Shown here piece after piece: positions 44,867 through 53,250 of a stretch of DNA of 64,000 nucleotides. The notes beneath the pieces are model-generated. The model was given only the letters and a program-made list of their open reading frames with translations, was not told where the DNA came from and did no database searches. The stretch is taken from positions 124,001 to 188,000 of the forward strand of contig NZ_QUHC01000008.1 in NCBI RefSeq assembly GCF_003479425.1. Direction: 5' to 3'. Source of the DNA: Odoribacter sp. AF15-53. Its GTDB lineage: Bacteria; Bacteroidota; Bacteroidia; Bacteroidales; Marinifilaceae. How positions within the stretch are numbered: the first letter of the stretch is position 1; every line of letters begins with the position of its first letter. Made by a program: the position numbers and the translations under genes.

Positions 44867-45766
44867 TTATCCGATTGGAGATGCAAGCATCTCCAATATT
44901 TTCTCTTCAGACATACCCGAAGCCTTTAACATTCGGGTTATATTTTTCACCTGTTCTTCCCGTTGTCGCAATTCTCTAGCTTTTTGTTCAATCTCCTGAG
45001 ATTTTCTCTCGATCTCCTGCTCTTTCTGCATTATCAACGTGTCACGAGCCTCGATTTCCGACAGGATTTCATCCTCGACCTCCATAGCACGACGGACATC
45101 AGGAGCCACCCCAGCCTTCAGCAAACGAGTCACGATAAGTTGCTCCTCCCCGACAAAAATATCCTCGTTTATCTCTAACAAGTGCGCATTTTCATCCATC
45201 TGGTAATCTTGATCAAAAACGTTAAGCAATCGTTCCAGTCGGGTCCGCGTCCGTCCCTTCAAGCAAGGGATCTGCACGATAATACTATCATGCGTCAGGC
45301 TCTCAATAAAAGGATCTTTTTGTTCAATCACCCGATCGTCATAATCGAGATAACGCCTACGGACATAAATCACAGGTTCCTGTAAGTCCCCTAACAAATG
45401 CCCAAGAATGTAAATCGAAATGATCGGCAAACCGAAACGAGGGTCATCTTCGCACATACTTGTCTTGCTCAAGTACTGAGTTCCCAAGTATTGCCGGAAA
45501 CGCAAGGTTTCTGTTGCCAACCACGTTTTCTGCAACTCAATCAAAACCATGTGTTCGTCACCGTCCGGTTCCTTGATCTTTGCAGAGAAATCCATGCGAA
45601 ACGACGAGATTCGGTTCTGCATCACCGAGGTATACTCATGTTGCCGCATCTGTAACGTCACGATTTCTTTCTTCAACAAGGCAGAAAGAAGCATTTTCGC
45701 TACACGCTCATCCTCCATCAAGAATTTGAAAACGACATCATATATCGGGTTCGCAATTAAAGTCAT
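44867..45766 (-). CDS. Rpn/PD-(D/E)XK nuclease family transposase-like protein
   Basis: 299 aa from Met at 45766. The 14 codons upstream in the frame lie around the promoter (45789-45818) and are not translated. The family opening NPIYDVVFKFLMEDERVAK and the catalytic series RMDFSAKI ... HMVLIELQKTW (Asp, Glu-x-Gln of PD-(D/E)XK) are present. It then shows TLRFRQYLGTQYLSKT and a C-terminal Glu/Arg/Gln-rich coiled coil (about 230-280). Rpn proteins are DNA endonucleases that promote RecA-independent recombination; many copies are scattered in Bacteroidetes. No inverted terminal repeats were seen at its ends. Confidence 0.88.
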   Translation of the reverse strand: MTLIANPIYDVVFKFLMEDERVAKMLLSALLKKEIVTLQMRQHEYTSVMQNRISSFRMDFSAKIKEPDGDEHMVLIELQKTWLATETLRFRQYLGTQYLSKTSMCEDDPRFGLPIISIYILGHLLGDLQEPVIYVRRRYLDYDDRVIEQKDPFIESLTHDSIIVQIPCLKGRTRTRLERLLNVFDQDYQMDENAHLLEINEDIFVGEEQLIVTRLLKAGVAPDVRRAMEVEDEILSEIEARDTLIMQKEQEIERKSQEIEQKARELRQREEQVKNITRMLKASGMSEEKILEMLASPIG

Positions 45767-45788
45767 TATTTTCCTTTTTGATTTCAAA

Positions 45789-45818
45789 CAAATGTACAAC
45801 ATTTGCATGACATTTCAA
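45789..45818 (-). promoter_or_regulatory. Promoter of the Rpn-family gene
   Basis: Minus strand TTG (45816-45818), 19 bp, TACATTTG (45789-45796). The expected transcription start (about 45782) lies 16 nt before the chosen ATG, which supports that start. Confidence 0.65.
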
Positions 45819-45902
45819 AACACTCCTTATCAATTTCAACCCACCTATCATCACCAGACACATGACATTCAAGCAACGAACTCGCCCATAAACACCTTTT
45901 AT

Positions 45903-46586
45903 TTACAACGGTTTCCGCAAACACACGGAATTCGAAGCGTCCTTTCCGGTAGCTGTCGTGGCAAAAACATAAACAACAAGCCCGGCAACCTGGGCTTCTT
46001 CCGGGAAATTGACCTTCACGTTAAAAGTCTCACCCCGCACTCCCAGCTCCACGACACGGCAGCGGTGGTTGAGCGGGTAAAAAAGCACGCCAAATATTTT
46101 GTCGTCCAGCAAACGACCAATCGTGTTCAGCGGGAATTTCTGATGCTCAAAAGCAACCGCACGGTTTTCCTCATCGACTTCGATCGTAAGAATCGGAGTT
46201 ACCAACGCCCCGGCCGCTACCCGCAACTTATCGTAATCAATGACTCCCCGGAACTCTCGGACCGCTTTTTTACGCCGACGGATCAGCTTATCCGGATTAA
46301 TTCGTTCCACCGTGACCGCACCCGGCACGTTCACACTGGAGAAGCCATTAGCACCCTTGGGATAGCCGTTATCTCCCGGAAATCCCAAACGAATGGCCGG
46401 TCTCAGCCATCTCCCTTCCCGCACCACGGTCCCGAAAGCTACAGACTGTTGTTTTTGGGATTCCTGGGCAGGCTTTCGGCTCACCTCCGCCCCCTTGCAA
46501 TAATTCTTCCCGTTAGCCCCCACGTAAGCAATCACATTCCCGAATTTTCCTCTAATTTTCCCGATAGGATTCATGAGTTCTGCCAT
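45903..46586 (-). CDS. DUF6266-family protein
   Basis: 227 aa, no signal peptide. It opens with the Gly-rich DUF6266 pattern (IGKIRGKFGNVIAYVGANGK NY), then Q-rich AQESQKQQSVAFGTV, RWLRPAIRLGFPG, and a C-terminal beta domain ending in VYVFATTATGKDASNSVCL, which matches the family's final strand pattern. Function unknown; members often occur in several copies in Bacteroidetes. A second, more divergent member lies 272 bp away on the opposite strand. It has its own consensus promoter (46615-46645). Confidence 0.75.
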   Translation of the reverse strand: MAELMNPIGKIRGKFGNVIAYVGANGKNYCKGAEVSRKPAQESQKQQSVAFGTVVREGRWLRPAIRLGFPGDNGYPKGANGFSSVNVPGAVTVERINPDKLIRRRKKAVREFRGVIDYDKLRVAAGALVTPILTIEVDEENRAVAFEHQKFPLNTIGRLLDDKIFGVLFYPLNHRCRVVELGVRGETFNVKVNFPEEAQVAGLVVYVFATTATGKDASNSVCLRKPL

Positions 46587-46614
46587 ATCCTCGTTTTTTT
46601 ATTGTTTCTCTCGA

Positions 46615-46645
46615 CAAACATACTGAAAGTAATTGACAAAAACAA
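46615..46645 (-). promoter_or_regulatory. Promoter of the DUF6266 gene
   Basis: Minus strand TTG (46643-46645), exactly 20 bp, then TATGTTTG (46615-46622). Both elements fit the Bacteroidetes consensus. The transcription start would fall near 46608, about 20 nt before the start codon. Confidence 0.7.
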
Positions 46646-46715
46646 TCCTTTATAGCCTGTTTTCAGAAATAAATACATCATTAATTCTTGATGAATTTCG
46701 GACAAATTGTTTCAT

Positions 46716-46759
46716 GAACCCTATACGAACCCTATATGAACCCTTTATAAACCCTATTA
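46716..46759. repeat. Four 11-bp tandem direct repeats
   Basis: GAACCCTATAC, GAACCCTATAT, GAACCCTTTAT, AAACCCTATTA follow one another without gaps. The core AACCCT is constant. The 11-bp period places each copy on about the same face of the helix, as in operator arrays. They lie between two divergent promoters, 25 bp upstream of the -33 box at 46785. Confidence 0.9.
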
Positions 46760-46784
46760 TAATAAGATTCATAAAGAGTAATTA

Positions 46785-46815
46785 TTGGATATTTAAAAGA
46801 TTTTTAGTACTATTG
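46785..46815 (+). promoter_or_regulatory. Promoter of the plus-strand DUF6266-like gene
   Basis: TTG (46785-46787), 20 bp, TACTATTG (46808-46815), one mismatch to TAnnTTTG. The leader is about 35 nt. Confidence 0.55.
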
Positions 46816-46857
46816 TACCGGAATTAATCAGTTATAAACCACCTAATCAGGCATAAA

Positions 46858-47511
46858 ATGGATAATATCTCACCACTTCTTGCAGCTTTACTGGCTAAAG
46901 GACCCGTTCGGGCTGACGGGTTTACTTATTACATGTACGGGAACACGTTACGGAAATGCAAATCCAAACGAGGCCCCAAGAAAACAAAAGCAGAAGGCGA
47001 AAAAAAGGGAGTGGAACGTTTCACTATCGCCCGGAAGATGTGGAAAGTTTATCGTTTGGCCATAGGCGACCTGCCTATCTGGCGGGTCATGGCGAGAGAA
47101 ACGAACATGAGCAAGAGTGATTCGCTGTTTCACGCCACGAACGGGGGATGCCTCCGTCCGGGAGTCGGGGTGTGGGCCTTCCCGACCTTCCGTTTTTCGG
47201 TAGGGACGCTCGATGCCCCGCTGATCACGGGAATAGAGAGAGACGGGTGGCAAGTCACGATTCACTGGAAAAACGACGAGGATCGCTCGGAAGCATATCT
47301 GGCAGAACGGGTATTCATCGGCTACTTTTACGACTCGTTGCCGGATTCGCCTCAATTAATCAAAGACATTCCCGCACGCAGAGGCGACAGCAGCGTGACC
47401 GTGAACATTCCTATCGCCGGACAACCGGACGGAACTCCTCTACACGTGTATCTGTTCTTCGGCGACGAGCAGCTGAATCATTTTTCACCGAGCGGATATG
47501 CGAGCGTGTGA
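46858..47511 (+). CDS. Uncharacterised protein, probably a divergent DUF6266 relative
   Basis: 217 aa, no signal peptide, no membrane helix. The plan resembles the DUF6266 protein encoded divergently: a short N-terminal part with YMYGNTLRKCKSKRGPKK, a charged KKTKAEGEKKGVERFTIARK linker, a Trp/Arg helix (WKVYRLAIGDLPIWRVMA), and a C-terminal beta domain with alternating strands ending in PLHVYLFFGDEQLNHFSPSG. The family link is inference. Its last 27 bp overlap the 3' end of the M23 peptidase gene on the other strand, so both transcripts are antisense there. Confidence 0.6.
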   Translation: MDNISPLLAALLAKGPVRADGFTYYMYGNTLRKCKSKRGPKKTKAEGEKKGVERFTIARKMWKVYRLAIGDLPIWRVMARETNMSKSDSLFHATNGGCLRPGVGVWAFPTFRFSVGTLDAPLITGIERDGWQVTIHWKNDEDRSEAYLAERVFIGYFYDSLPDSPQLIKDIPARRGDSSVTVNIPIAGQPDGTPLHVYLFFGDEQLNHFSPSGYASV

Positions 47512-49173
47512 GATATTGGTTTCAAAAACCGATTCATTCCCCACGACATCCGTCACCTTCAACACCAACCGGTTTTTCCCGTTCACGAAAACCGGTTCGT
47601 TCACATCTCCTTCCAACAGGCGATTCTTAGCGTCATACGTGAACAGGCACCATTTCCCGTTCACCTCCACCCGGTAAGAAGCGATCCCCGACAGATCGTC
47701 AACAATCCGGAACCGGATTTGCCGCCCGGCCCGTCCGGCATAAATAATAACCGGGGCCGTCGTGTCCTGACGAACCGTATATTCCCCCAACACCCGTGGA
47801 GAAGCCTCTAGCCCGTCAGCAGTCCGCTTCGTCTTCAACGCGGAAAAACGGCCATTCTTTTCCAACAGGCAGATCACGGATTTATCAGAGAACTCCCCGT
47901 TCACCGTCAAGCGGGCATTTTTAAGCAAGGGATACATCTGTTTTCCGGTGGAAAATACCGTTATTTTCTCCGTGCTATCTTTTAGCCGCGAACAGACCTT
48001 CGGCTGGCAAACCACCGGATAAGACAAGGCATCCGCTTCCAGATAGAGGGCATAAATCCCTTTTTGCAAATGATTTTCCCGGTCATTCTTCAACAACTGT
48101 TCGCCCGCTTTTAATACCAGCTCCGGGGAAGCCGCCTTGCCTAATAATTGAAACTTGATTCTTGAACGATTTCCGTTAATATCCCGCAAATCCACTGCGA
48201 CATCCACCATGCTATCTTTCTCGACAAGAACAAAACCTTTATCCCGGTTATTCACGGATAGCAAACGATCTTGATAATTCCCGCAAGTAGTGTAAACAAG
48301 CCGTCCCTCCCGGTACTGGTGGAAATCTTTTAGCTCATTCACCAGATAAGTCTGGTCAAAGGAAAGTTCGTTCATGGTCATGTGGAAAACCTCTTTGTCA
48401 TCGACGGACACTTTTAAATCGTATACCCCGAGTTTATTCCACGAATCTTTCATGTAATCGTCGGACTGTACCCCGATCCCAACCCGACCCGCCGGAATTC
48501 CGATTTTTCCTCCCTGAAACACCCGGTTTCCGATATTCTTCACTTCTACCCGACGAGGAACGTTCCTCACGCCTTCCCTGGAAAACGAATAAACATACAC
48601 GCCCCGCACACTAGGTCCCGTTTCGTCCTTCACGGAAAGAAAACGCAGGGGATTCAAAGCATGTTCACTTTTCGTGTCCCGTACCTCGAAATGTAAATGC
48701 GGTCCACCGGAAGAACCGGTATTCCCGCTATAAGCAATAGTGTCACCCGCACGAAAACGAATTCCCCGGGCGAGCATGTTCTCATCTATCTCAAAAGACT
48801 CCTTATTATATTGTATCTCCCGTACAACCGCGGCCACCTTGGGCACAAAACGATTCAAATGACCATACACCGTGGTAATTCCCCCTTCATGCTCGAGGTA
48901 CAGGGCGTTCCCGTATCCCGTGGCCGAAACTCTTATCCGGGCCACGACCCCGTCTTTCACGCAGATCACGGGCAACCCCTCACGTCCCCCGGTCTTGAAA
49001 TCTAACCCGGAATGCAAATGAGTTGCCCTCAATTCACCAAAATTTCCACTCAACAACGGAATATTTTTCAACGGGTAAAGCAAAGTATCCGTCTGCGCGC
49101 AAATATTTGATGATAAAAGGAGTAACATCACACTCCATACTCCAAATCCTCTCCACATTATTTTATTTGTCAT
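47485..49173 (-). CDS. M23-family metallopeptidase (LytM-type), exported
   Basis: 562 aa with signal peptide (about 8-26). The peptidase domain is N-terminal, right behind the signal. His54 and Asp58 are in THLHSGLDF, His105 is in VYGHLNRF, and His159/His161 are in GPHLHFEV, so all zinc ligands and the catalytic His are present. An insertion of about 25 residues separates the GHL motif from the GDTIAYSG strand. The remaining about 390 residues are beta-rich domains of unknown role. Such enzymes cut peptidoglycan stem peptides, or act as activators if inactive. Divergent from the coiled-coil/zapA unit. Confidence 0.9.
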   Translation of the reverse strand: MTNKIMWRGFGVWSVMLLLLSSNICAQTDTLLYPLKNIPLLSGNFGELRATHLHSGLDFKTGGREGLPVICVKDGVVARIRVSATGYGNALYLEHEGGITTVYGHLNRFVPKVAAVVREIQYNKESFEIDENMLARGIRFRAGDTIAYSGNTGSSGGPHLHFEVRDTKSEHALNPLRFLSVKDETGPSVRGVYVYSFSREGVRNVPRRVEVKNIGNRVFQGGKIGIPAGRVGIGVQSDDYMKDSWNKLGVYDLKVSVDDKEVFHMTMNELSFDQTYLVNELKDFHQYREGRLVYTTCGNYQDRLLSVNNRDKGFVLVEKDSMVDVAVDLRDINGNRSRIKFQLLGKAASPELVLKAGEQLLKNDRENHLQKGIYALYLEADALSYPVVCQPKVCSRLKDSTEKITVFSTGKQMYPLLKNARLTVNGEFSDKSVICLLEKNGRFSALKTKRTADGLEASPRVLGEYTVRQDTTAPVIIYAGRAGRQIRFRIVDDLSGIASYRVEVNGKWCLFTYDAKNRLLEGDVNEPVFVNGKNRLVLKVTDVVGNESVFETNISHARISAR

Positions 49174-49212
49174 AAAAAATCAATTAAATCCTCCGCAAAA
49201 TTAATAACACTC

Positions 49213-49243
49213 TTGATATTTAAAAGAAATTATTTTATCTTTG
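49213..49243 (+). promoter_or_regulatory. Promoter of the coiled-coil/zapA unit
   Basis: TTG (49213-49215), 20 bp, TATCTTTG (49236-49243). The transcription start would be near 49250, which rules out the earlier in-frame start at 49241 and supports the ATG at 49262. Confidence 0.75.
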
Positions 49244-49261
49244 TGGTGTAAAGATTATGTT

Positions 49262-49552
49262 ATGACAGCAAAACAAGATGCCGTTATTAACGAGCTAAAC
49301 ATAAAAGTTGAACGACTGATAAAACTATATATATCCTCGCTGGACAAAAACAGAGAGAAGGATTCGGAGATTAAAGAACTTCGGGGCCGGATCGAGCAAA
49401 TGAAAAGCGAGAACATGAAATTACATGAAGAAATCAAGACATTGAAGGTGGCGACCGCTATCTCGACCGGAGAAGGAAGTTCCGAGGCCAAGAACAGAAT
49501 AAGCCAGCTTGTGCGGGAGATTGATAAATGTATTGCTCTTTTGAATAATTAG
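49262..49552 (+). CDS. Small coiled-coil protein upstream of zapA
   Basis: 96 aa, soluble. Residues about 8-65 form a heptad-patterned coiled coil (LNIKVERLIKLYISSLDKNR, EIKELRGRIEQMKSENMKLH). The tail (ISQLVREIDKCIALLNN) is also amphipathic. It sits 2 bp before zapA, an arrangement common in Bacteroidetes, which suggests a division-linked partner of ZapA, analogous in build to ZapB. That role is inference from position and coiled-coil character. Confidence 0.75.
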   Translation: MTAKQDAVINELNIKVERLIKLYISSLDKNREKDSEIKELRGRIEQMKSENMKLHEEIKTLKVATAISTGEGSSEAKNRISQLVREIDKCIALLNN

Positions 49553-49554
49553 AT

Positions 49555-49842
49555 ATGAATGATAAACTTACTATTACGCTGAATATAGCCGGTAGGCCAT
49601 GCGCCCTGAGTGTAGAGAGAGAAGAGGAAGAAATGTTCAGGAATGCTGCCAAACGAATTAATAGTAAGATCGCAAAATATAGGGAAAAGTACGCAACTGC
49701 TGATCCCGTTGATTTTCTAGCCGTTACCGCGTTACAATTCACGGTAGAATTGCTGGAAATTGAAAAACGAAACGACATCGAGCCGATTTTGGACGAGGTG
49801 AAGAGGATTAGTAGCCGGCTGGATGAAGTTGTGAAAGAGTAA
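49555..49842 (+). CDS. zapA: Cell division protein ZapA
   Basis: 95 aa. LTITLNIAGRPCALSVEREE, EEMFRNAAKRINSKIAKYRE, and the long C-terminal helix (VDFLAVTALQFTVELLEIEK) match ZapA, which crosslinks FtsZ filaments at the division ring. A 6S RNA-like gene follows it, as ssrS follows zapA in Proteobacteria. Confidence 0.93.
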   Translation: MNDKLTITLNIAGRPCALSVEREEEEMFRNAAKRINSKIAKYREKYATADPVDFLAVTALQFTVELLEIEKRNDIEPILDEVKRISSRLDEVVKE

Positions 49843-49879
49843 AATTAAAGAAGAGTTCTTTGAAAAGGAAATAGATATA

Positions 49880-50060
49880 CCCGCATTATTTCGTATTTAA
49901 CTGGAAAACTCAACACTTAACCAATTAGAGTGAAGCTTAGTTAGCCAAAGGCAGGCCTCAACCCTTCGGGGTTCCTTCGGGACGGTGGAAGCCTGAATCT
50001 GACGGCAGCTCTACCCGTGTCTAACAGGGGTTTTTTAAAGAGAAATAGTGCGGGTTTTTT
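49880..50060 (+). ncRNA. ssrS: 6S RNA (Bacteroidales type)
   Basis: The 5' segment CCCGCATTATTTC (49880-49892) pairs with GAAATAGTGCGGG (50042-50054) to close a structure of about 175 nt, immediately followed by TTTTTT (50055-50060), an intrinsic terminator. Inside are a hairpin (ACCCTTCGGGGT region, about 49960) and a large internal loop, the general plan of 6S RNA. Position between zapA and rny agrees with the 6S locus. 6S RNA mimics an open promoter and binds housekeeping RNA polymerase. Its promoter is unclear (GTTCTTTG at 49855 is weak). Confidence 0.8.
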
Positions 50061-50115
50061 GTTTGAACAAAAAACACCAAATATTATATAACAACTATAA
50101 ATTCAAGTTACGAAT

Positions 50116-51651
50116 ATGATAACAATAATAATTACCGGTGTTATTGCTTTAGTGGTAGGATTAATAATCGGATACCTGCTAATCAACATGACCTTGAAAT
50201 ACAGGAGCAAAAACATCATCAAAGAAGCGGAAGCAGAGGCGGAAGTGATCAAGAAGGACAAGATTCTGCAAGCGAAAGAGAAATTCCTGCAAATCAAGGC
50301 GGAACACGAGAAACAAGTGAACGCCCGCAACAGCAAGATTCTTCTCGCCGAAAACAAGTTAAAACAAAAAGATGCCGAGCTAGCTCGCAAAATGGAAGAA
50401 TGCCAACGAAAAATCAAAGAAGCGGAAACACAACTGGAAACGTTGGAAGTACAAAAAGAATTATTCGAGAAAAAACACGCTGAACTGGATAAATTCAAAA
50501 AACAGCAGATCGAACAACTGGAAGCAATTTCCGGAATGTCTGCCGATCAGGCAAAAGAAAAATTAATCAGTTCTTTGAAAGATGAAGCCGAAACGGAAGC
50601 CATGTCATACGTGAACGAGATCATGGAAGAGGCAAAAATGACGGCAAACATGGAGGCAAAGAAAATCGTGGTAAAAACCATTCAACGGGTGGCAACGGAA
50701 ACGGCAACGGAAAACGCTGTCTCTATTTTCCATATCGACTCGGACGAGATCAAGGGACGTATTATCGGACGTGAAGGACGTAATATCCGTGCCTTGGAAG
50801 CCGCAACCGGAGTGGAAATCATCGTGGATGATACCCCGGAAGCGATCGTTCTTTCCGGCTTCGACCCGGTTAGACGCGAGATCGCCCGCCTTTCTCTTCA
50901 CCAACTGGTGACGGACGGACGTATCCACCCGGCCCGGATCGAGGAAGTCGTGAACAAGGTAAAGAAACAAATCGAGGAGGAAATCGTCGAGACCGGAAAA
51001 CGTACCACCATAGATTTAGGTATTCATGGACTACATCCGGAACTGATCCGCTTGGTTGGTAAAATGAAATACCGTTCTTCTTATGGACAGAATTTGTTGC
51101 AGCATGCCCGCGAAACCGCCAATCTCTGCGCCATCATGGCCGCCGAGCTGGGGCTGAACGTGAAAAAAGCGAAACGCGCCGGATTGTTGCACGATATTGG
51201 TAAGGTGCCTGATGACGAACCGGAATTGCCGCACGCTATTCTCGGTATGCGTCTAGCAGAAAAGTACAAAGAGAAACCGGATATCTGTAATGCTATCGGG
51301 GCTCATCACGAGGAAATCGAAATGACCACGATGATCGCTCCCATCGTTCAGGCTTGCGACGCAATCTCCGGCGCACGTCCGGGAGCTAGACGGGAAGTAG
51401 TGGAATCTTACATTAAACGTTTGAAGGAAATGGAAGATTTGGCCCTCTCTTATAACGGTGTGGTTAAAACTTACGCGATACAGGCAGGCCGTGAATTGCG
51501 GGTTGTCGTGGGTAGCGAGAAAGTATCCGACACGGAAGCCGAAAAGATTTCGTACGAGATCGCTAAAAAAATCCAGGACGAAATGACTTATCCCGGACAA
51601 GTGAAAGTAACGGTTATCCGCGAAACGAGAGCAATCAATTACGCGAAATAG
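50116..51651 (+). CDS. rny: Ribonuclease Y
   Basis: 511 aa. N-terminal membrane helix (about 3-25), a long Glu/Lys coiled coil (about 30-195), KH domain ([20 protein letters not shown], about 215-235) and HD domain ([10 protein letters not shown] ... [10 protein letters not shown]). It starts mRNA decay as a membrane-anchored endonuclease. Length and domain order are normal. A terminator follows within 5 bp. Confidence 0.98.
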   Translation: MITIIITGVIALVVGLIIGYLLINMTLKYRSKNIIKEAEAEAEVIKKDKILQAKEKFLQIKAEHEKQVNARNSKILLAENKLKQKDAELARKMEECQRKIKEAETQLETLEVQKELFEKKHAELDKFKKQQIEQLEAISGMSADQAKEKLISSLKDEAETEAMSYVNEIMEEAKMTANMEAKKIVVKTIQRVATETATENAVSIFHIDSDEIKGRIIGREGRNIRALEAATGVEIIVDDTPEAIVLSGFDPVRREIARLSLHQLVTDGRIHPARIEEVVNKVKKQIEEEIVETGKRTTIDLGIHGLHPELIRLVGKMKYRSSYGQNLLQHARETANLCAIMAAELGLNVKKAKRAGLLHDIGKVPDDEPELPHAILGMRLAEKYKEKPDICNAIGAHHEEIEMTTMIAPIVQACDAISGARPGARREVVESYIKRLKEMEDLALSYNGVVKTYAIQAGRELRVVVGSEKVSDTEAEKISYEIAKKIQDEMTYPGQVKVTVIRETRAINYAK

Positions 51652-51655
51652 TTAA

Positions 51656-51682
51656 AAATCCAGCCGCAATGGCTGGATTTTT
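51656..51682 (+). terminator. Terminator after rny
   Basis: AAATCCAGCC (51656-51665), loop GCAAT, GGCTGGATTT (51671-51680) and a T-run. 10-bp stem. Confidence 0.9.
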
Positions 51683-51779
51683 AAGTTACAAGTTACAGGT
51701 TGGCAGGTGACAAGTTCACGACAAGCATAGAAGTAGGGGTATAAAAAACTGTAATTTACAAAGCCGAAGGTTTAACCTG
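51683..51779. repeat. Heptamer family B repeat, copy 1
   Basis: Begins AAGTTACAAGTTACAGG and continues with variants of the seven-base unit AAGTTAC/AGGTTGC. A degenerate complementary arm (CTGTAATTTAC ... TTTAACCTGC) follows. Lies between the rny terminator and the next promoter. Confidence 0.6.
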
Positions 51780-51790
51780 CAAATCGAAAC

Positions 51791-51828
51791 CAAATAATAC
51801 CGGACAAATGTTTGTCCGGTATTATTTG
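51791..51828 (+). terminator. 18-bp perfect hairpin overlapping a promoter
   Basis: CAAATAATACCGGACAAA (51791-51808) and its exact complement (51811-51828) with a 2-nt gap. Its right arm contains the TTTG -33 box of the next gene. Confidence 0.75.
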
Positions 51829-51842
51829 TTTTACTAAATTTG
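51811..51842 (+). promoter_or_regulatory. Promoter of the nucleoside phosphorylase gene
   Basis: TTTG (51811-51814), 20 bp, TAAATTTG (51835-51842), an exact match to the consensus. The expected start of transcription near 51848 excludes the 51844 start codon and supports 51865. Confidence 0.75.
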
Positions 51843-51864
51843 GTTGCCCAAAAGTAAACGATAT

Positions 51865-52743
51865 ATGGAGCCAATAAAATCATCAGAATTAATCACGAAC
51901 GATGATGGAAGCGTCTTTCATCTTCATCTTCACCCCGAAGATTTAGCAGATCAGGTGATCCTCGTGGGTGACCCTTCCAGAGTAGAAATGATTGCCTCGT
52001 ATTTTGACCAGATTGAGGTTAAGAAAAGCGATCGGGAATTCAGCACGATCACCGGACAGTATAAAGGACACCGGATTTCTGTTATCTCTACCGGGATCGG
52101 GGCTGACAATATCGACATCGTGATGAACGAACTGGATGCTTTGGTAAATATAGATTTACATACGAAAGAGATAAAACAACAAAAGAAATCATTGAATATC
52201 GTACGAATCGGGACTTCCGGTTCCGTGCAGGCTGATGTCCCCGTTCATTCATTCGTAATCTCGGAAATGAGCCTGGGAATTGATGGCGTGTTACGTTTTT
52301 ACAAAAACAACGAAACGGTATGCGACGCTGATTTTGAGGATGCGTTTATCGCGGCATGCCATTGGACACCACGGGCTGCCCGCCCATACGCAGTTAAAGC
52401 ATCCGGGGAACTGGTAAACAAATTGCACACGGAAGGAGTTACCGTAAAAGGAGTCACGCTGACTGCGAACGGATTTTACGGTCCGCAAGGACGTGTTCTG
52501 CGTCTACCGATTGAAATGCCGACAGTCAATGATGAAATTGCCCGTTTCAGTTTCGGGAATTACAAGATTGTTAATTATGAAATGGAAAGCGCGGCTATCG
52601 CGGGGCTGGCAGCTCTCATGGGACACCAGGCGACCACGATTTGCCTGATTATCGCTAACCGGGCAACCGGGGACGCTTCTTCCAATTATAAACCGTACAT
52701 GAAAAAATTAGTTGAATACACGTTAAATTCTCTCATACGTTAA
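51865..52743 (+). CDS. Nucleoside phosphorylase (uridine phosphorylase-like)
   Basis: 292 aa from the Met at 51865, chosen because the promoter's start point lies downstream of the longer ORF's ATG. PNP/UDP-phosphorylase family: ILVGDPSRVEMIA (phosphate/ribose site), STGIGADNIDIVMNEL, IVRIGTSGSVQ, and NYEMESAAIAGLAALMG (base and ribose site). It would split uridine or a related nucleoside with phosphate for salvage. The exact substrate cannot be fixed from motifs alone. The DUF4293 gene follows 13 bp later. Confidence 0.9.
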   Translation: MEPIKSSELITNDDGSVFHLHLHPEDLADQVILVGDPSRVEMIASYFDQIEVKKSDREFSTITGQYKGHRISVISTGIGADNIDIVMNELDALVNIDLHTKEIKQQKKSLNIVRIGTSGSVQADVPVHSFVISEMSLGIDGVLRFYKNNETVCDADFEDAFIAACHWTPRAARPYAVKASGELVNKLHTEGVTVKGVTLTANGFYGPQGRVLRLPIEMPTVNDEIARFSFGNYKIVNYEMESAAIAGLAALMGHQATTICLIIANRATGDASSNYKPYMKKLVEYTLNSLIR

Positions 52744-52756
52744 TTACTTATTTATT

Positions 52757-53218
52757 ATGATTCAAAGAATACAAACCATCTATTTGCTTGTGATAGCACT
52801 CATCATGACGATCCCATTGTATGTACCGATCGCTCAATTGCTTATCCCGAATGCCGCAAGCTATAATTTTTTTACTTATGGAGTGGTTATGATTGGAGAA
52901 AACACGGAATTGCAGGCTTACTACTGGGCTTTGTTTATCCTGAATATCTTCACGATAGGTTTACCCCTCGTAACCATTTTCCTGTTCAAGAAACGTTTCC
53001 TGCAAATACGCCTGTGTATCGTGGAAATCATTTTACTCGTGGGTACGCTGGTCCTGATGTGGTTCCATATCAGTCAATTTGCCGGTAAAATGAACGCGGA
53101 CATTCTCTACAAATTCAGTTTTATACTCCCCGTGATCTGTATCATCATCGCGAACTTGGCCATGCGGGGTATATTTAAAGATATCAAGTTACTCAAGTCT
53201 CTGGACAGAATCAGATAA
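52757..53218 (+). CDS. DUF4293 membrane protein
   Basis: 153 aa with four predicted transmembrane helices (about 5-25, 52-75, 85-104, 117-135). The start MIQRIQTIYLLVIALIMTIP is the hallmark of DUF4293, a Bacteroidetes inner-membrane family of unknown function. Likely cotranscribed with the phosphorylase upstream and the C69 peptidase 32 bp downstream. Confidence 0.85.
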   Translation: MIQRIQTIYLLVIALIMTIPLYVPIAQLLIPNAASYNFFTYGVVMIGENTELQAYYWALFILNIFTIGLPLVTIFLFKKRFLQIRLCIVEIILLVGTLVLMWFHISQFAGKMNADILYKFSFILPVICIIIANLAMRGIFKDIKLLKSLDRIR

Positions 53219-53250
53219 TTATCAAAATAATCATAAACCAATAACGAAAA

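Noticed and set aside
44867..45766. Rpn-family gene as a functional insertion sequence
   Set aside because: No terminal inverted repeats or target duplications were visible at its ends; these proteins are called transposase-like only by family name.
46716..46759. Tandem repeats as a CRISPR array or plasmid iterons
   Set aside because: Units are 11 bp with no spacers, there are no cas genes, and no replication initiator is nearby.
46633..46827. 64-codon plus-strand frame across the 11-bp repeats
   Set aside because: It is composed largely of the repeat translated, lies over two promoters and has no coding character.
51844..51864. Earlier start codon of the nucleoside phosphorylase
   Set aside because: The predicted transcription start (about 51848) lies downstream of this ATG.
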